Assembly (NCBI RefSeq): GCF_900604355.1
Contig: NZ_UWOE01000001.1
Coordinates: 744,001 to 808,000, forward strand
Length of the DNA stretch: 64,000 nt
Direction: 5' to 3'
Source of the DNA: Luxibacter massiliensis
GTDB taxonomy: Bacteria; Bacillota; Clostridia; Lachnospirales; Lachnospiraceae
This document shows positions 1 through 8,326 of this stretch, one piece after another; position 1 is the stretch's first letter; every line of letters begins with the position of its first letter. A model generated the notes under the pieces. The model searched no databases. It was not told the origin of the DNA and saw only the letters and a list, made by a program, of their open reading frames with translations. A program made the position numbers and the translations under genes.

Positions 1-1812
1 CTACTGCAGAAAATTATACTCAGGTACGGGGCGAAACTGTTTATACCCTATCCTGTACGGATGGCTTATATAGCCCTGAAATCCTTAAAATATATTTGGA
101 AAGGTGTGCGCAGCCTGGCCCAGGGGAAACTGGAAGTAACTGTGCTAGATGCAGCTGCAATTGGCGTGTCAGTTCTGAGAAGAGACATGGATACGGCGGG
201 GTCTGTCATGTTCCTTTTGGGAATTGGAGAAATATTGGAAGAATGGACCCACAAAAAGTCCGTGGGAGACTTGGCACGGAGCATGTCACTGAATGTGAAG
301 AAAGTATGGCAGAAAGTGGAGGGACAGGAAGTCCTATCAGATGCCTCTGGGATAAGGCCGGGGGATAAGATTGTCGTACATATGGGAAATGTGATCCCAT
401 TCGATGGAATTGTGGAGGAAGGCGAGGCTCTGGTAAATCAGGCATCCTTAACTGGCGAAGCGCTGGCAGTCAGAAAGAATCCTGGGGGATACGTCTACGC
501 GGGCACTGTGCTGGAAGAGGGCGAAATAGTTATACAAGTAGAGAAGACAAAAGGGACTACCCGATTTGAAAAAATAGTCACTATGATTGAAGAGTCTGAA
601 AAACTAAAGTCATCTGTGGAGGGAAGGGCAGAAAATCTGGCAGATAAACTGGTGCCCTATACACTGGCCGGGACAGCTCTTGTCTGGCTGCTTACCAGAA
701 ATGTGACCAAGGCCCTGGCAGTGCTGATGGTAGATTTTTCCTGTGCATTAAAACTGTCTATGCCTATTACAGTACTTTCCGCCATGAGAGAAGCGGGGCA
801 GTATCAGATTACGGTGAAAGGTGGGAAATTCCTTGAGGCTGTTGCCGATGCGCAGACGATTGTGTTTGACAAGACGGGGACACTTACGAAAGCCAGGCCT
901 ACTGTAAAGGAAGTCATTTCCTTCGGGGAAGGGGATGAAAGAGAGATGCTGCGGATTGCCGCGTGCATGGAAGAGCACTTTCCTCATTCTATGGCAAAGG
1001 CTGTGGTAAAGGCAGCAAAAAAGGAGAACCTGGTACATGATGAAATGCATGCAAGGGTGGATTATATTGTGGCCCACGGTATTTCTTCTTCAATAGACGG
1101 AAGAAAGGTAGTTATTGGGAGTTACCATTTTGTGTTTGAGGATGAGAAGTGTACTGTGCGGGAGGAATATAAGGAGCAGTTCCATCAGCTGCCGGAGGAG
1201 TATTCTCATCTATATTTGGCTATCGACCATCAGCTTGCGGCTGTCATCTGTATTGAGGATCCCCTCAGGGAAGAGGCGCCCTCTGTCATAGAGGCCCTCA
1301 GGGAAACCGGCCTCAGCAGAATTGTGATGATGACAGGGGACAGTGAACGAACGGCAGCGGCTATTGCCAAAAAGGTAGGGGTAGATGAGTATTATTCTGA
1401 AGTACTTCCAGAAGATAAGGCAAGTTTTATTGAAGCAGAAAAAGCAGCTGGCCGCAAAGTGATTATGGTAGGTGACGGAATGAATGATTCTCCGGCTCTT
1501 TCTGCGTCTGATGTTGGGATTGCCATCAGCGACGGAGCCGAGATAGCAAGGGAAATAGCAGATATTACCATAGCGGCAGATGATTTGCGGGAGATAGTAG
1601 TGCTTAAGCATCTGAGCGGGCGGTTAATGAAAAGGATACATGCAAATTATAGATTTATTGTAGGGTTTAATACAGGACTTATTATACTTGGGATAGCAGG
1701 TATCCTTATGCCGGCGACTTCTGCCTTGCTGCATAACATCTCAACAGTAGGGATCAGCTTAAAAAGTATGCAGGATTTACTGCCGGGGACATCGGTTCAG
1801 ACGGATGTGTAG
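1..1812 (+). CDS. Heavy-metal-translocating P-type ATPase (5' partial)
   Basis: P1B-type ATPase that couples ATP hydrolysis to metal transport across the membrane. The frame is open from base 1, so the N-terminus, probably with a metal-binding domain, lies left of the window; the first ATG (base 61) is probably internal. Counting from that ATG, the actuator motif TGEA is near residue 131, the phosphorylation motif DKTGT near 270, TGDS near 425 and GDGMNDSPAL near 470. The membrane metal site reads SCALKLSMP (about 227-235) instead of the CPC of copper or cadmium pumps, so the substrate cannot be assigned from that motif. A terminator follows, then an apparently iron-regulated DUF2325 gene, which hints at iron or manganese homeostasis (inference). 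Confidence 0.92.
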   Translation, partial: LLQKIILRYGAKLFIPYPVRMAYIALKSLKYIWKGVRSLAQGKLEVTVLDAAAIGVSVLRRDMDTAGSVMFLLGIGEILEEWTHKKSVGDLARSMSLNVKKVWQKVEGQEVLSDASGIRPGDKIVVHMGNVIPFDGIVEEGEALVNQASLTGEALAVRKNPGGYVYAGTVLEEGEIVIQVEKTKGTTRFEKIVTMIEESEKLKSSVEGRAENLADKLVPYTLAGTALVWLLTRNVTKALAVLMVDFSCALKLSMPITVLSAMREAGQYQITVKGGKFLEAVADAQTIVFDKTGTLTKARPTVKEVISFGEGDEREMLRIAACMEEHFPHSMAKAVVKAAKKENLVHDEMHARVDYIVAHGISSSIDGRKVVIGSYHFVFEDEKCTVREEYKEQFHQLPEEYSHLYLAIDHQLAAVICIEDPLREEAPSVIEALRETGLSRIVMMTGDSERTAAAIAKKVGVDEYYSEVLPEDKASFIEAEKAAGRKVIMVGDGMNDSPALSASDVGIAISDGAEIAREIADITIAADDLREIVVLKHLSGRLMKRIHANYRFIVGFNTGLIILGIAGILMPATSALLHNISTVGISLKSMQDLLPGTSVQTDV

Positions 1813-1839
1813 CCGGGTTTTGCAATAAAGGATACCATA

Positions 1840-1886
1840 AGGGGGCCCTTGCTTTGCATATATGCATTGCAAGGCGCCCTTTTTAT
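1840..1886 (+). terminator. Rho-independent terminator after the P-type ATPase
   Basis: A stem formed by agggggcccttgc and gcaaggcgccct with a 16-nt loop is followed directly by a T run. It lies 28 nt after the ATPase stop codon and separates that gene from the downstream DUF2325 gene. Confidence 0.8.
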
Positions 1887-2002
1887 ATTTTGGGGAATAT
1901 TTATGGAAGCATAGGCGGTAAAAAATTTGTAAAACCGTAGTCCTTTCTTGCCGCAATTTATAATTGATAAATAATATCAAAAAAATATATTGAATTTTAT
2001 AG

Positions 2003-2017
2003 TGAGAATGGTTATCA
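2003..2017. promoter_or_regulatory. Candidate Fur box upstream of DUF2325 gene
   Basis: TGAGAATGGTTATCA matches the 7-1-7 Fur inverted repeat TGATAATnATTATCA with one mismatch in each half. It lies 72 bp upstream of the proposed start of the DUF2325 gene, inside an AT-rich promoter region. Assignment is by motif only. Confidence 0.5.
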
Positions 2018-2027
2018 TATACCTATT

Positions 2028-2045
2028 AGTTAGTTTAAACTAACT
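2028..2045. promoter_or_regulatory. 18-bp perfect palindrome, DtxR/IdeR-like operator
   Basis: AGTTAGTTTAAACTAACT is a perfect 18-bp palindrome 11 bp downstream of the Fur-like box and 44 bp before the DUF2325 start codon. It resembles the TTAGGTTAGCCTAACCTAA class bound by DtxR-family iron or manganese repressors. The spacing suits an operator overlapping the promoter or transcription start. Confidence 0.45.
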
Positions 2046-2088
2046 TTTGGGAAATAAAACAATAAAAGTATATAAGGGAGATCATAAT

Positions 2089-2370
2089 ATGAGTGTAGTG
2101 ATTATAGGAGGGCATGACCGTATGGTATGCCAGTATAAAAAAGTATGTAAGCAGTTTCGCTGTAAAGCAAAGGTTTTTACTCAGATGTCCGCCGGATTAA
2201 GTAAACAGATCGGGAGTCCTGATTTGATCGTCTTGTTTACAAATACTGTGTCACATAAGATGGTAAAGTGTGCGGTAGAGGAAGCAGGGCGCTGTAAGGC
2301 AGATATTATCCGCTGCCATACGAGCAGTAAAAATGCTTTGGAAGAAATTCTGTGCAGTGTCTGTGGATAA
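2089..2370 (+). CDS. DUF2325 domain-containing small protein
   Basis: A 93-residue protein whose whole length fits the DUF2325 family, a small fold of unknown biochemical role often found near metal-transport genes. The ATG at 2089 is chosen because aagggag lies 7 nt upstream; an in-frame TTG at 2047 has no ribosome site. The Cys pairs near the C-terminus (C-S-V-C) could bind metal. The Fur-like box and 18-bp palindrome just upstream, and the P-type ATPase before it, point to iron or metal stress. Function unknown. Confidence 0.8.
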   Translation: MSVVIIGGHDRMVCQYKKVCKQFRCKAKVFTQMSAGLSKQIGSPDLIVLFTNTVSHKMVKCAVEEAGRCKADIIRCHTSSKNALEEILCSVCG

Positions 2371-2521
2371 CTTTAATCACACTGAATAGGCGTATAGAAT
2401 GCCCTTTAGTATGTGCTTGAAAAAATTTTTCTCTCTGTTTATAATATAAATGTTGCTATGAGAAGGTTCGTCTGCCTTTTGCGGGGACATGTAAGCAGGA
2501 ATTACAGAGAGTAAGGATTCT

Positions 2522-3466
2522 ATGGAAAATCTAATATTTAGTTTAAACGCGGCAATGCCAGTCTTTTTGTTGATGCTGTTGGGAATGGTTTTTAAGAAGG
2601 CAGGATGGATTGACGGACATTTCGCTGCTGAAATGAATAGGTTTGTATTTCTCGTGCCCCTGCCGGTACTGGTATTCAGAGATTTGGCGACTGTGGACTT
2701 CAGTGAGGTCTGGGATGGGCGGTTTGTTATATTCTGTTTTACTGCAACCATCCTAAGTATTTTGATTTCGGCTTTTATATCCCGGTTTCTGGGGGACAGG
2801 TCGTTACGGGGAGAATTTATACAGGCGTCGTACAGAAGCAGTGCAGCCTTACTTGGCATCGCTTTTATTCAGAATATATATGGCTCTTCAGGATTGGCGC
2901 CTCTGATGATTATAGGGAGTGTCCCTCTGTATAATATCATGGCAGTTATCATCTTGTCACTGTCAGGACCAGAGGAAGGCGGGATTGACAGGAAAATATT
3001 GAAGCAGACAGCAAAAGGTATCTTAAGAAATCCTATCATTTTAGGGATAATAGTGGGAATAGTATGGTCTGTATTTCAAATCCCCATGCCCCAGATTTTG
3101 GGGAAGACATTGGAAAATATAGCGGCAATGGCAACTCCCATGGGATTAATTGCCATGGGAGCTGCTTTTGATATAAGGGCGGCATCCGAAAAAGTTGGGC
3201 CTGCCGCGTTGGCTGGGATCATTAAACTTATTGGCTTCTGTGCACTTTTTCTTCCTGCAGCCATTTATTTGGGATTTCGCAGAGAAGAGCTGGTAGCAAT
3301 TCTTGTGATGCTTGGATCGGCTACTACAGTAAGCTGCTATGTTATGGCAAAGAATATGGGGCATGAAGGGGTGCTTACTTCCAGTATTGTAATGCTGACT
3401 ACACTGTGCAGCTCATTTACTCTTACATTTTGGCTGTTTATACTGAAAAGTTTGGGAATGCTTTAA
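2522..3466 (+). CDS. AEC-family (auxin efflux carrier-like) transporter
   Basis: A 314-residue integral membrane protein of the AEC/malonate-permease type, at the family's usual length. Hydrophobic segments are spread along the whole chain in two blocks of about five helices around a charged central loop (about residues 150-165). The N-terminal stretch (NAAMPVFLLMLLGM, Gly-rich turns) and the late segment with GSATTVSCYVMAKNMG are typical. Members move organic anions such as malate or malonate, but the substrate is not readable here. It stands alone, between the DUF2325 gene and a convergent binding-protein gene. Confidence 0.88.
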   Translation: MENLIFSLNAAMPVFLLMLLGMVFKKAGWIDGHFAAEMNRFVFLVPLPVLVFRDLATVDFSEVWDGRFVIFCFTATILSILISAFISRFLGDRSLRGEFIQASYRSSAALLGIAFIQNIYGSSGLAPLMIIGSVPLYNIMAVIILSLSGPEEGGIDRKILKQTAKGILRNPIILGIIVGIVWSVFQIPMPQILGKTLENIAAMATPMGLIAMGAAFDIRAASEKVGPAALAGIIKLIGFCALFLPAAIYLGFRREELVAILVMLGSATTVSCYVMAKNMGHEGVLTSSIVMLTTLCSSFTLTFWLFILKSLGML

Positions 3467-3518
3467 AGTGTGGGGCCGATATATGCATACAGACATATCC
3501 GCATATGCACTTTCTGCA

Positions 3519-4571
3519 TTAGTTGGCAGCTTTGTCTGCAAAGTCTGTGTTTACAAGGTCTGTATAGGGCGCCCGTTCATCTAGTTCGCCTGCACTTTCT
3601 AAGATATTCTGCAGCAGGTCAAAGCTGGCTTCCTCGAAGATTAGATTGTCTTTCCATGTATCCTGGTCATAATATCTTTTCACGATTGTGGTAATAGTAC
3701 CCAGGTCTGTTTCAGGAAACTGGGGTTCAATTACCTCAGCAATCTCTTCGGGGGTGTGTGACAATACAAAATCCATTCCCTTTTGAAGGGCATTTACAAA
3801 GCTCTGGATAGTCTCAGGATTCTCTTCAATATAACTCTGCTTTGCACTAAATGCGGTGTAAGGCACATAGCCACTGTCCTCGCCCAGAGAAGCTACTACA
3901 TATCCTTTGGACTCTGATTCAAGGGTAGTTGCACCTGGCTCAAATTCAACAGTGAAATGGGCATTTCCCTCAGCAAATGCAGCGGCAGTAGAGCCGAAAT
4001 CAATATTCTGGTTTATCTCCAGGTCTTTCTCGGGATCTATTCCGTTTTCTTTCAGGATATATTCAAATACCATTTCAGGCATTCCGCCCTTTCTTCCTCC
4101 CAATACAGTGCTGCCTTTAATATCTTCCCATTTAAAGTCAGTTATTTCATCCCGGGCAACAAGAAAATTACCGGCCCGCTGTGTAAGCTGGGCGAAATTG
4201 ACTACATAGTCATTGGCCCCTTCATTATAGGTGTAGATAGACGCTTCGGACCCCATAAATCCGATATCGGCTTCTCCTGAGAGGACAGCAGTCATAGTTT
4301 TGTCTGCCCCAAAGCCAGTTACAAGTTCTACGTTCAGGCCTTCATCTGTAAAATACCCTTCCTCAAAGGCCACATACATAGGTGCATAGAAAATGGAATG
4401 TGCCACCTCATTTAATATAACATCAGTTGTCTCCTTGGAAGGTTCGTCTTTTCCGCTTTTAGCGGAAGCACTGCCAGATACAGTGCTGCCCGTTTCTTTT
4501 GATGTGCAGCCGGGCAGAAGGGCCACAACTAAAACGGCTGCGAGCAGCGCAGAGAGTATTCGCTTTTTCAT
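3519..4571 (-). CDS. ABC transporter substrate-binding lipoprotein (NMT1/SsuA-like)
   Basis: A 350-residue periplasmic-binding-protein fold secreted as a lipoprotein: Lys/Arg start, hydrophobic segment, lipobox LLPGC with Cys22, then a Ser/Lys-rich tether. The mature part (DVILNEVAHSIFYAPMYVA, GFGADKTMTAVLSGEADIGF) matches the NMT1/THI5-SsuA-TauA group that binds thiamine precursors, sulfonates, nitrate or similar small ligands. No permease or ATPase gene lies beside it, so it either works with a distant transporter or is an orphan. Start at the ATG preceded by aggagg (minus strand). A structured region lies about 140 nt upstream of its start. Confidence 0.9.
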   Translation of the reverse strand: MKKRILSALLAAVLVVALLPGCTSKETGSTVSGSASAKSGKDEPSKETTDVILNEVAHSIFYAPMYVAFEEGYFTDEGLNVELVTGFGADKTMTAVLSGEADIGFMGSEASIYTYNEGANDYVVNFAQLTQRAGNFLVARDEITDFKWEDIKGSTVLGGRKGGMPEMVFEYILKENGIDPEKDLEINQNIDFGSTAAAFAEGNAHFTVEFEPGATTLESESKGYVVASLGEDSGYVPYTAFSAKQSYIEENPETIQSFVNALQKGMDFVLSHTPEEIAEVIEPQFPETDLGTITTIVKRYYDQDTWKDNLIFEEASFDLLQNILESAGELDERAPYTDLVNTDFADKAAN

Positions 4572-4707
4572 AAAGTTCCTCCTGTAATGTGATCCAATCT
4601 TTATATTATATGGGAAAAATGATGGGGAGGTTCCAACAGGAGGATAGGAAATAGGATAGGAATAAGGAGTGGCGCAGAAGTTCGGATATGAAAGTGATAT
4701 AGAAAAA

Positions 4708-4795
4708 TATGGCAGGATAATCTTACTTATCAGCTATAACGGCATCAAACAGACCTGCCGCCGGACTTGCTGAAAGTTATAATTATTCTGCCATA
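4708..4795 (-). promoter_or_regulatory. Structured leader or small RNA candidate upstream of the binding-protein gene
   Basis: On the minus strand TATGGCAG near 4795 pairs with CTGCCATA near 4708, extended by ATAAT/ATTAT, and is followed by TTTTTC. Inside, TATAAC pairs with GTTATA and TCAGC with GCTGA in the order 1-2-1'-2', the topology of an H-type pseudoknot. It lies between the lipoprotein gene and the zinc-ribbon gene, both on the minus strand. I do not recognise a known riboswitch class (no TPP consensus). Confidence 0.35.
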
Positions 4796-4854
4796 TCAGG
4801 TTCAATATATTTATGTAGAATGGAGCACTTCACTATATATGCCTATGGGTGTGG

Positions 4855-6054
4855 TCAGTCGGCATAGTCATCTTCAAAAGCATCGTCATAGTCGTCATCT
4901 TCTGCATTACTGCCTCTTGATGCAATGGTGAGAACAAGGAAAACAACTGCCATTATACCACCTGCTATTGCCCCATACAGCAACAGGTTGTCATCGGAAC
5001 GTTTTAAGAATGCAAAAACACCGCTTCCAAGATAAAAGACCATTGGCAGTATAAAAGCAAAAATAGTATGCTTTTTCTGCATGATCAGGAGCAAAAGCCC
5101 AGATACAAGCATACAGAGGGCAAGAACAATATAGGTAGTGCCAGTAGTGGCGTCACTTCCAGAAGAAATATTGTTTAATCCTGCAAGAAAACCTTTATAG
5201 GAAAAAAAGGCAAAGGCTATAATGGATAAGATTCCCAATAGAATCCTGGCAATCCGGAATTTAGGTGCTGGTTCATCCATATCTATTTCTTCTGGCTCTC
5301 TTTGTACAGGCTGCGGCCTCTTGCGCGGGGGCGCTGTGCCTGCAGGCTGCCGTCTCCTGGGTTCGTCACCTTTTGCGGGAGCCGCGGTTTTCTTTTTTAC
5401 AGGCTTTCTATTAGGATCTGTAGATAACATATCTTCGTAATTCTGCCTGACGGCTCTTTCCTTTTTGGCTCTGACGTTCTCAGGAGGAATATTGCCATAC
5501 TGCTGGCCTTCATCCTGCTTTACAGGCCTGGGGGCCGGGGAAGAACCAGAAGTCTTTCTTGGTGTCTGATTTTTCCCAGGGGCAGATGGTTTCTTAGCTG
5601 GGGAGGCGGGTTTGCTTCCCGGCGCTGCCGCAATCTTTATGTCTTCATCTGGCTCTCTTGACTGCACAGATGCTTTGGCAGGCCTCTTTTTAGGCATTGC
5701 AGTGCCGGGCTGGGGGGAAACTTTATCAGGCCTCTTTGCTGGGGCAGCCTGCGCCGGATCCTTCTTAACGGCAGGCTTCCTGACAGGAGCTTTCTCGGTT
5801 CTGGCAGGAGCGGCTTTTGAGGAACTGCTTCCGGCAGTGGCGTGTGAAGACTTTGGGGCTGAACTTTCTCTTGGCTGTGTATGGTTAGGAGCACTGGACT
5901 GGGCAGCCTTTTTTGCCCTCTGCTTATCCAGGTTCCACTGTTTCTTACAATCCTTGCAAACTGCGTATTCGTTAAAGATCGGTTCACCATTCTTGTCAAC
6001 GCCTACTTGTTTATTCTGTAATTCTACATCCTTACCACATTTAGGACATTTCAT
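4855..6054 (-). CDS. Zinc-ribbon, disordered Pro/Lys-rich, 4-TM protein
   Basis: A 399-residue protein in three parts. Residues 1-40 form a zinc ribbon with Cys3, Cys6, Cys33 and Cys36. Residues about 45-260 are low-complexity Ala/Pro/Lys/Ser sequence, probably disordered. Residues about 265-380 carry four hydrophobic segments, ending in an acidic tail (EDDDYDDAFEDDYAD). Such proteins are common in Clostridia and of unknown role. The membrane part resembles in layout and wording (GFLAGLNN, LALCML) the 124-aa protein at 35.1 kb in the IME. Start at ATG 6054. Confidence 0.75.
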   Translation of the reverse strand: MKCPKCGKDVELQNKQVGVDKNGEPIFNEYAVCKDCKKQWNLDKQRAKKAAQSSAPNHTQPRESSAPKSSHATAGSSSSKAAPARTEKAPVRKPAVKKDPAQAAPAKRPDKVSPQPGTAMPKKRPAKASVQSREPDEDIKIAAAPGSKPASPAKKPSAPGKNQTPRKTSGSSPAPRPVKQDEGQQYGNIPPENVRAKKERAVRQNYEDMLSTDPNRKPVKKKTAAPAKGDEPRRRQPAGTAPPRKRPQPVQREPEEIDMDEPAPKFRIARILLGILSIIAFAFFSYKGFLAGLNNISSGSDATTGTTYIVLALCMLVSGLLLLIMQKKHTIFAFILPMVFYLGSGVFAFLKRSDDNLLLYGAIAGGIMAVVFLVLTIASRGSNAEDDDYDDAFEDDYAD

Positions 6055-6159
6055 TTATGTACTCCTCTCTTTCGTTGTTTAATTTACAATAGTTTTATTA
6101 TAACATCTTGTGAGTGGCAGGACAATGGAAAAATGCAACATGTGGTCGTCTTATGTCGA

Positions 6160-6192
6160 AAACACCGCCATATAGTGAGTATGGCGGTGTTT
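6160..6192 (-). terminator. Hairpin, probable terminator of the 66-aa ORF
   Basis: A perfect 13-bp stem (aaacaccgccata / tatggcggtgttt) with a 7-nt loop. On the minus strand the stem is followed by TTTTC. It lies just past the stop of the small minus-strand gene at 6234 and could prevent read-through into the zinc-ribbon gene. Confidence 0.6.
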
Positions 6193-6233
6193 CATGGGGG
6201 TAATACTATTGGAAGATGCTGTTCTGAGGTGGA

Positions 6234-6434
6234 TTATTTCTCAGAATTGGCATGTCCGCTGTTTTTCGCCCTGATTACAGGAGGCTGATACTGATACAGG
6301 TCATTATAGGATTCCAGTTCCGCCTCAGAAACCGGGAGAGAGGGTATGAGTCCTGTACAGTCCATGGATGATGCCGCGTTTGACAAATAATCATAATCGT
6401 CAATAATTTCTTCATTTTCTTTATTATTTAACAT
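6234..6434 (-). CDS. Small conserved-looking hypothetical protein, 66 aa
   Basis: The frame can be opened further upstream, but the ATG at 6434 is preceded by gaggtg at good spacing and gives a compact acidic protein (starts MLNNKENEEIIDDYDYLSNA) with no membrane segment. The longer version would run antisense into the PHP-domain gene and is not credible. It is divergent from that gene, so the two share a 99-bp intergenic promoter region. No family recognised. Confidence 0.55.
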   Translation of the reverse strand: MLNNKENEEIIDDYDYLSNAASSMDCTGLIPSLPVSEAELESYNDLYQYQPPVIRAKNSGHANSEK

Positions 6435-6533
6435 AAATTTCACCTCACAATCAGTATTTGCTAAAGTGAAAATTGTATTCCTGACAAAATGTGGTATACT
6501 TAAAACCGAGTGGAAAAGAAAAGAGGGATGAAG

Positions 6534-7259
6534 ATGAAATTTGTAGCGGATACTCACGCACATACACTTGTAAGTGGCCATGCATACAATACAATCAGGG
6601 AAATGGCGGCGGCAGCGGCGGAAAAGGGCCTGGAGGTCCTTGCGCTCACGGAACACGCACCTAAAATGCCAGGAACCTGCGGACTTTTTTATTTTCAGAA
6701 TCTGGATGTAGTACCCAGGGAAATGAACGGAATCCAGATGCTGTTCGGGGCAGAGTTAAATATTATGAATCCTGACGGGGATGTGGATCTCCCGGAAAAA
6801 ATAATTAAGGGCCTTGATATTGCCATAGCCAGTATCCATCCGCCCTGTTATGGCATGGAGCATACAGAAAAAGAGAATACAAGGGCATATGTTGAGACCA
6901 TGAAGAAACCTTATATCAACATAATCGGACATCCAGATGACGGCCGTTTTCCTTGTGATTATGAAACCCTTGTTAAGGCGGCCGGGGAGACGCATACTTT
7001 GCTTGAGCTTAATAATACTTCCCTGCGCCCTGAGAGTTCCAGGCAGGGAGCGGATAAAAATATGGCCGAACTGCTGATGCTCTGTAAGCAGTATGAAGTC
7101 CCTGTAACTACTGGGAGTGATGCACATGTGGACGTGGATGTAGGTAATTTTTCTAATGTGGAGGAAATCATAAGAAAATGTAATTTCCCAAGAGAATTGG
7201 TTGTCACCACAGATTTCAACTTGCTCAGGCCATTTTTGAACCGCTACAACATGCAGTAG
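6534..7259 (+). CDS. PHP-domain phosphatase/hydrolase (YcdX-like)
   Basis: A 241-residue PHP superfamily metallohydrolase like E. coli YcdX, a trinuclear-metal phosphatase fold related to histidinol phosphatase and DNA polymerase PHP domains. Metal-ligand motifs are in order: ADTHAHTLVSGHAY at the N-terminus, ALTEHAP, GAELNI, IASIHPP, IIGHPDDG and GSDAHVDVDVG. I take the ATG at 6534, with agaggg 6 nt upstream; a GTG at 6510 and an ATG at 6528 are poorer. Substrate unknown. A terminator follows. Confidence 0.9.
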   Translation: MKFVADTHAHTLVSGHAYNTIREMAAAAAEKGLEVLALTEHAPKMPGTCGLFYFQNLDVVPREMNGIQMLFGAELNIMNPDGDVDLPEKIIKGLDIAIASIHPPCYGMEHTEKENTRAYVETMKKPYINIIGHPDDGRFPCDYETLVKAAGETHTLLELNNTSLRPESSRQGADKNMAELLMLCKQYEVPVTTGSDAHVDVDVGNFSNVEEIIRKCNFPRELVVTTDFNLLRPFLNRYNMQ

Positions 7260-7277
7260 TACAGTAAAGCTGTGGGG

Positions 7278-7565
7278 TTAGGGAGGCTTCCAAGTAGAAT
7301 GCATAAAACTACTAATAGTATGAGGACAGCCGGAATTCTGTCTTACCGCCTTAAAAAGGCCCCTGAAATATGACAGGGTCTTTTTATAGCAGCGGTTATC
7401 TTGCATACGGTTTTTCACAATCTCAAATACTTTTTCTGACTCAAAAACGGTTTTCTCGGAATTTTGTATATGAGGAAAGTAACTAATGTCCAGGCTTTCA
7501 GGTGCCCTATTATAAATTCGGTACCCTTTGTCAGTATAAAACGGAAGTTTTTGGGGCGCTGCCAT
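7278..7565 (-). CDS. Doubtful small ORF, 95 aa
   Basis: An open frame without a convincing ribosome site. The predicted chain (LPFYTDKGYRIYNRAPESLD and onward) has a protein-like composition and lies 18 nt downstream of the 57-aa minus-strand ORF, so it could be its operon partner. Against it, the terminator of the PHP gene lies inside it. No family recognised. Confidence 0.25.
   Translation of the reverse strand: MAAPQKLPFYTDKGYRIYNRAPESLDISYFPHIQNSEKTVFESEKVFEIVKNRMQDNRCYKKTLSYFRGLFKAVRQNSGCPHTISSFMHSTWKPP
7353..7386 (+). terminator. Rho-independent terminator after the PHP-domain gene
   Basis: Stem of aaggcccctg with cagggtcttt (two mismatches) around a short AT-rich loop, ending in a TTTTT tract, 94 nt downstream of the PHP gene stop. 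Confidence 0.6.
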
Positions 7566-7583
7566 ATGATATAAGAATGGATT

Positions 7584-7757
7584 TTAATCATTTGAGCAGA
7601 ACTTTACTAGAAAATAATCTTCATTCATAAAGGATTCAAAAGCTTGTGCAGTGATGCACTCATCACGCATTACCCGTAGTTGCAATTGTGTAACCGGCTT
7701 TTTCGTTTGCTTACTACCTTTTATTTTACGATCCTTTTTAATATATTCGTATGACAT
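7584..7757 (-). CDS. Small basic hypothetical protein, 57 aa
   Basis: An ORF starting at the ATG whose complement is at 7757, preceded on the minus strand by gggaggcggcac, a strong ribosome site. The N-terminal half is Lys-rich (YIKKDRKIKGSKQTKK) and the C-terminal half is mixed (RVMRDECITAQAFESF). No membrane segment and no family recognised. It lies in an otherwise empty stretch between the PHP gene and the yerC-like gene. Confidence 0.45.
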   Translation of the reverse strand: MSYEYIKKDRKIKGSKQTKKPVTQLQLRVMRDECITAQAFESFMNEDYFLVKFCSND

Positions 7758-7911
7758 GTGCCGCCTCCCTTTCCTATCTTTTAATTTAACTGTACGGTAT
7801 TATGAATAGCTATACTCAAAGGATATCCTCAGGAAACAAAAAGGTAGACTTTAAAAGTTTAGTGTGCTAAAATGTAACAGTAGTCATTAGACTGATAAAG
7901 GAGAGCGGGAT

Positions 7912-8199
7912 ATGAGTAAAAAGATAAGAACAGAAGCAGTAGATTATCTGTTTAGTGCCATATTAAGTCTGAAGGACAAGGAAGAGTGCTACACTTTTTT
8001 TGAGGATATCTGTACAATCAATGAATTACTGTCACTCTCACAGCGTTTTGAAGTCGCCAAGATGCTGAGGGAACAGAAAACTTATCTGGAGATTGCAGAA
8101 AAAACAGGTGCTTCTACAGCTACTATCAGCAGGGTTAATCGATCATTGAATTATGGGAATGACGGGTATGATATGGTATTTGAGAGGCTTGAAGGTTAG
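7912..8199 (+). CDS. YerC/YecD-type TrpR-like DNA-binding protein
   Basis: A 95-residue member of the TrpR superfamily (YerC/YecD subfamily). The helix-turn-helix lies at about residues 57-80 (YLEIAEKTGASTATISRVNR). In the family these are small helical dimeric DNA-binding proteins; the regulon and any corepressor are unknown here. In B. subtilis yerC is close to pcrB-pcrA, and pcrA lies 1.3 kb downstream in this window, so the association is kept in loose form. ggagag precedes the ATG. Confidence 0.88.
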   Translation: MSKKIRTEAVDYLFSAILSLKDKEECYTFFEDICTINELLSLSQRFEVAKMLREQKTYLEIAEKTGASTATISRVNRSLNYGNDGYDMVFERLEG

Positions 8200-8326
8200 G
8201 GAAACAGAATGTTGAAGAGATATCGATGCCAGCAGAGAGACAAGCCTTACTGTAATATGGGGATTGCTGATTGATGAAGATACCTAATATACTTAAATAA
8301 AGATAGAAGCCATGTACGGCAGCAGG

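Noticed and set aside
4572..4854. TPP riboswitch before the NMT1-like gene
   Set aside because: The CTGAGA and ACCTGATCTGGATAATGCCAGC type core elements are absent. Only a generic structured element is supported.
6234..6656. 140-aa version of the small minus-strand gene
   Set aside because: The extra 74 codons run antisense into the PHP-domain gene, while the internal ATG at 6434 has a good ribosome site.
7278..7565. A confident 95-aa gene
   Set aside because: No ribosome site, and the terminator of the PHP-domain gene lies within it. Kept only as a doubtful feature.
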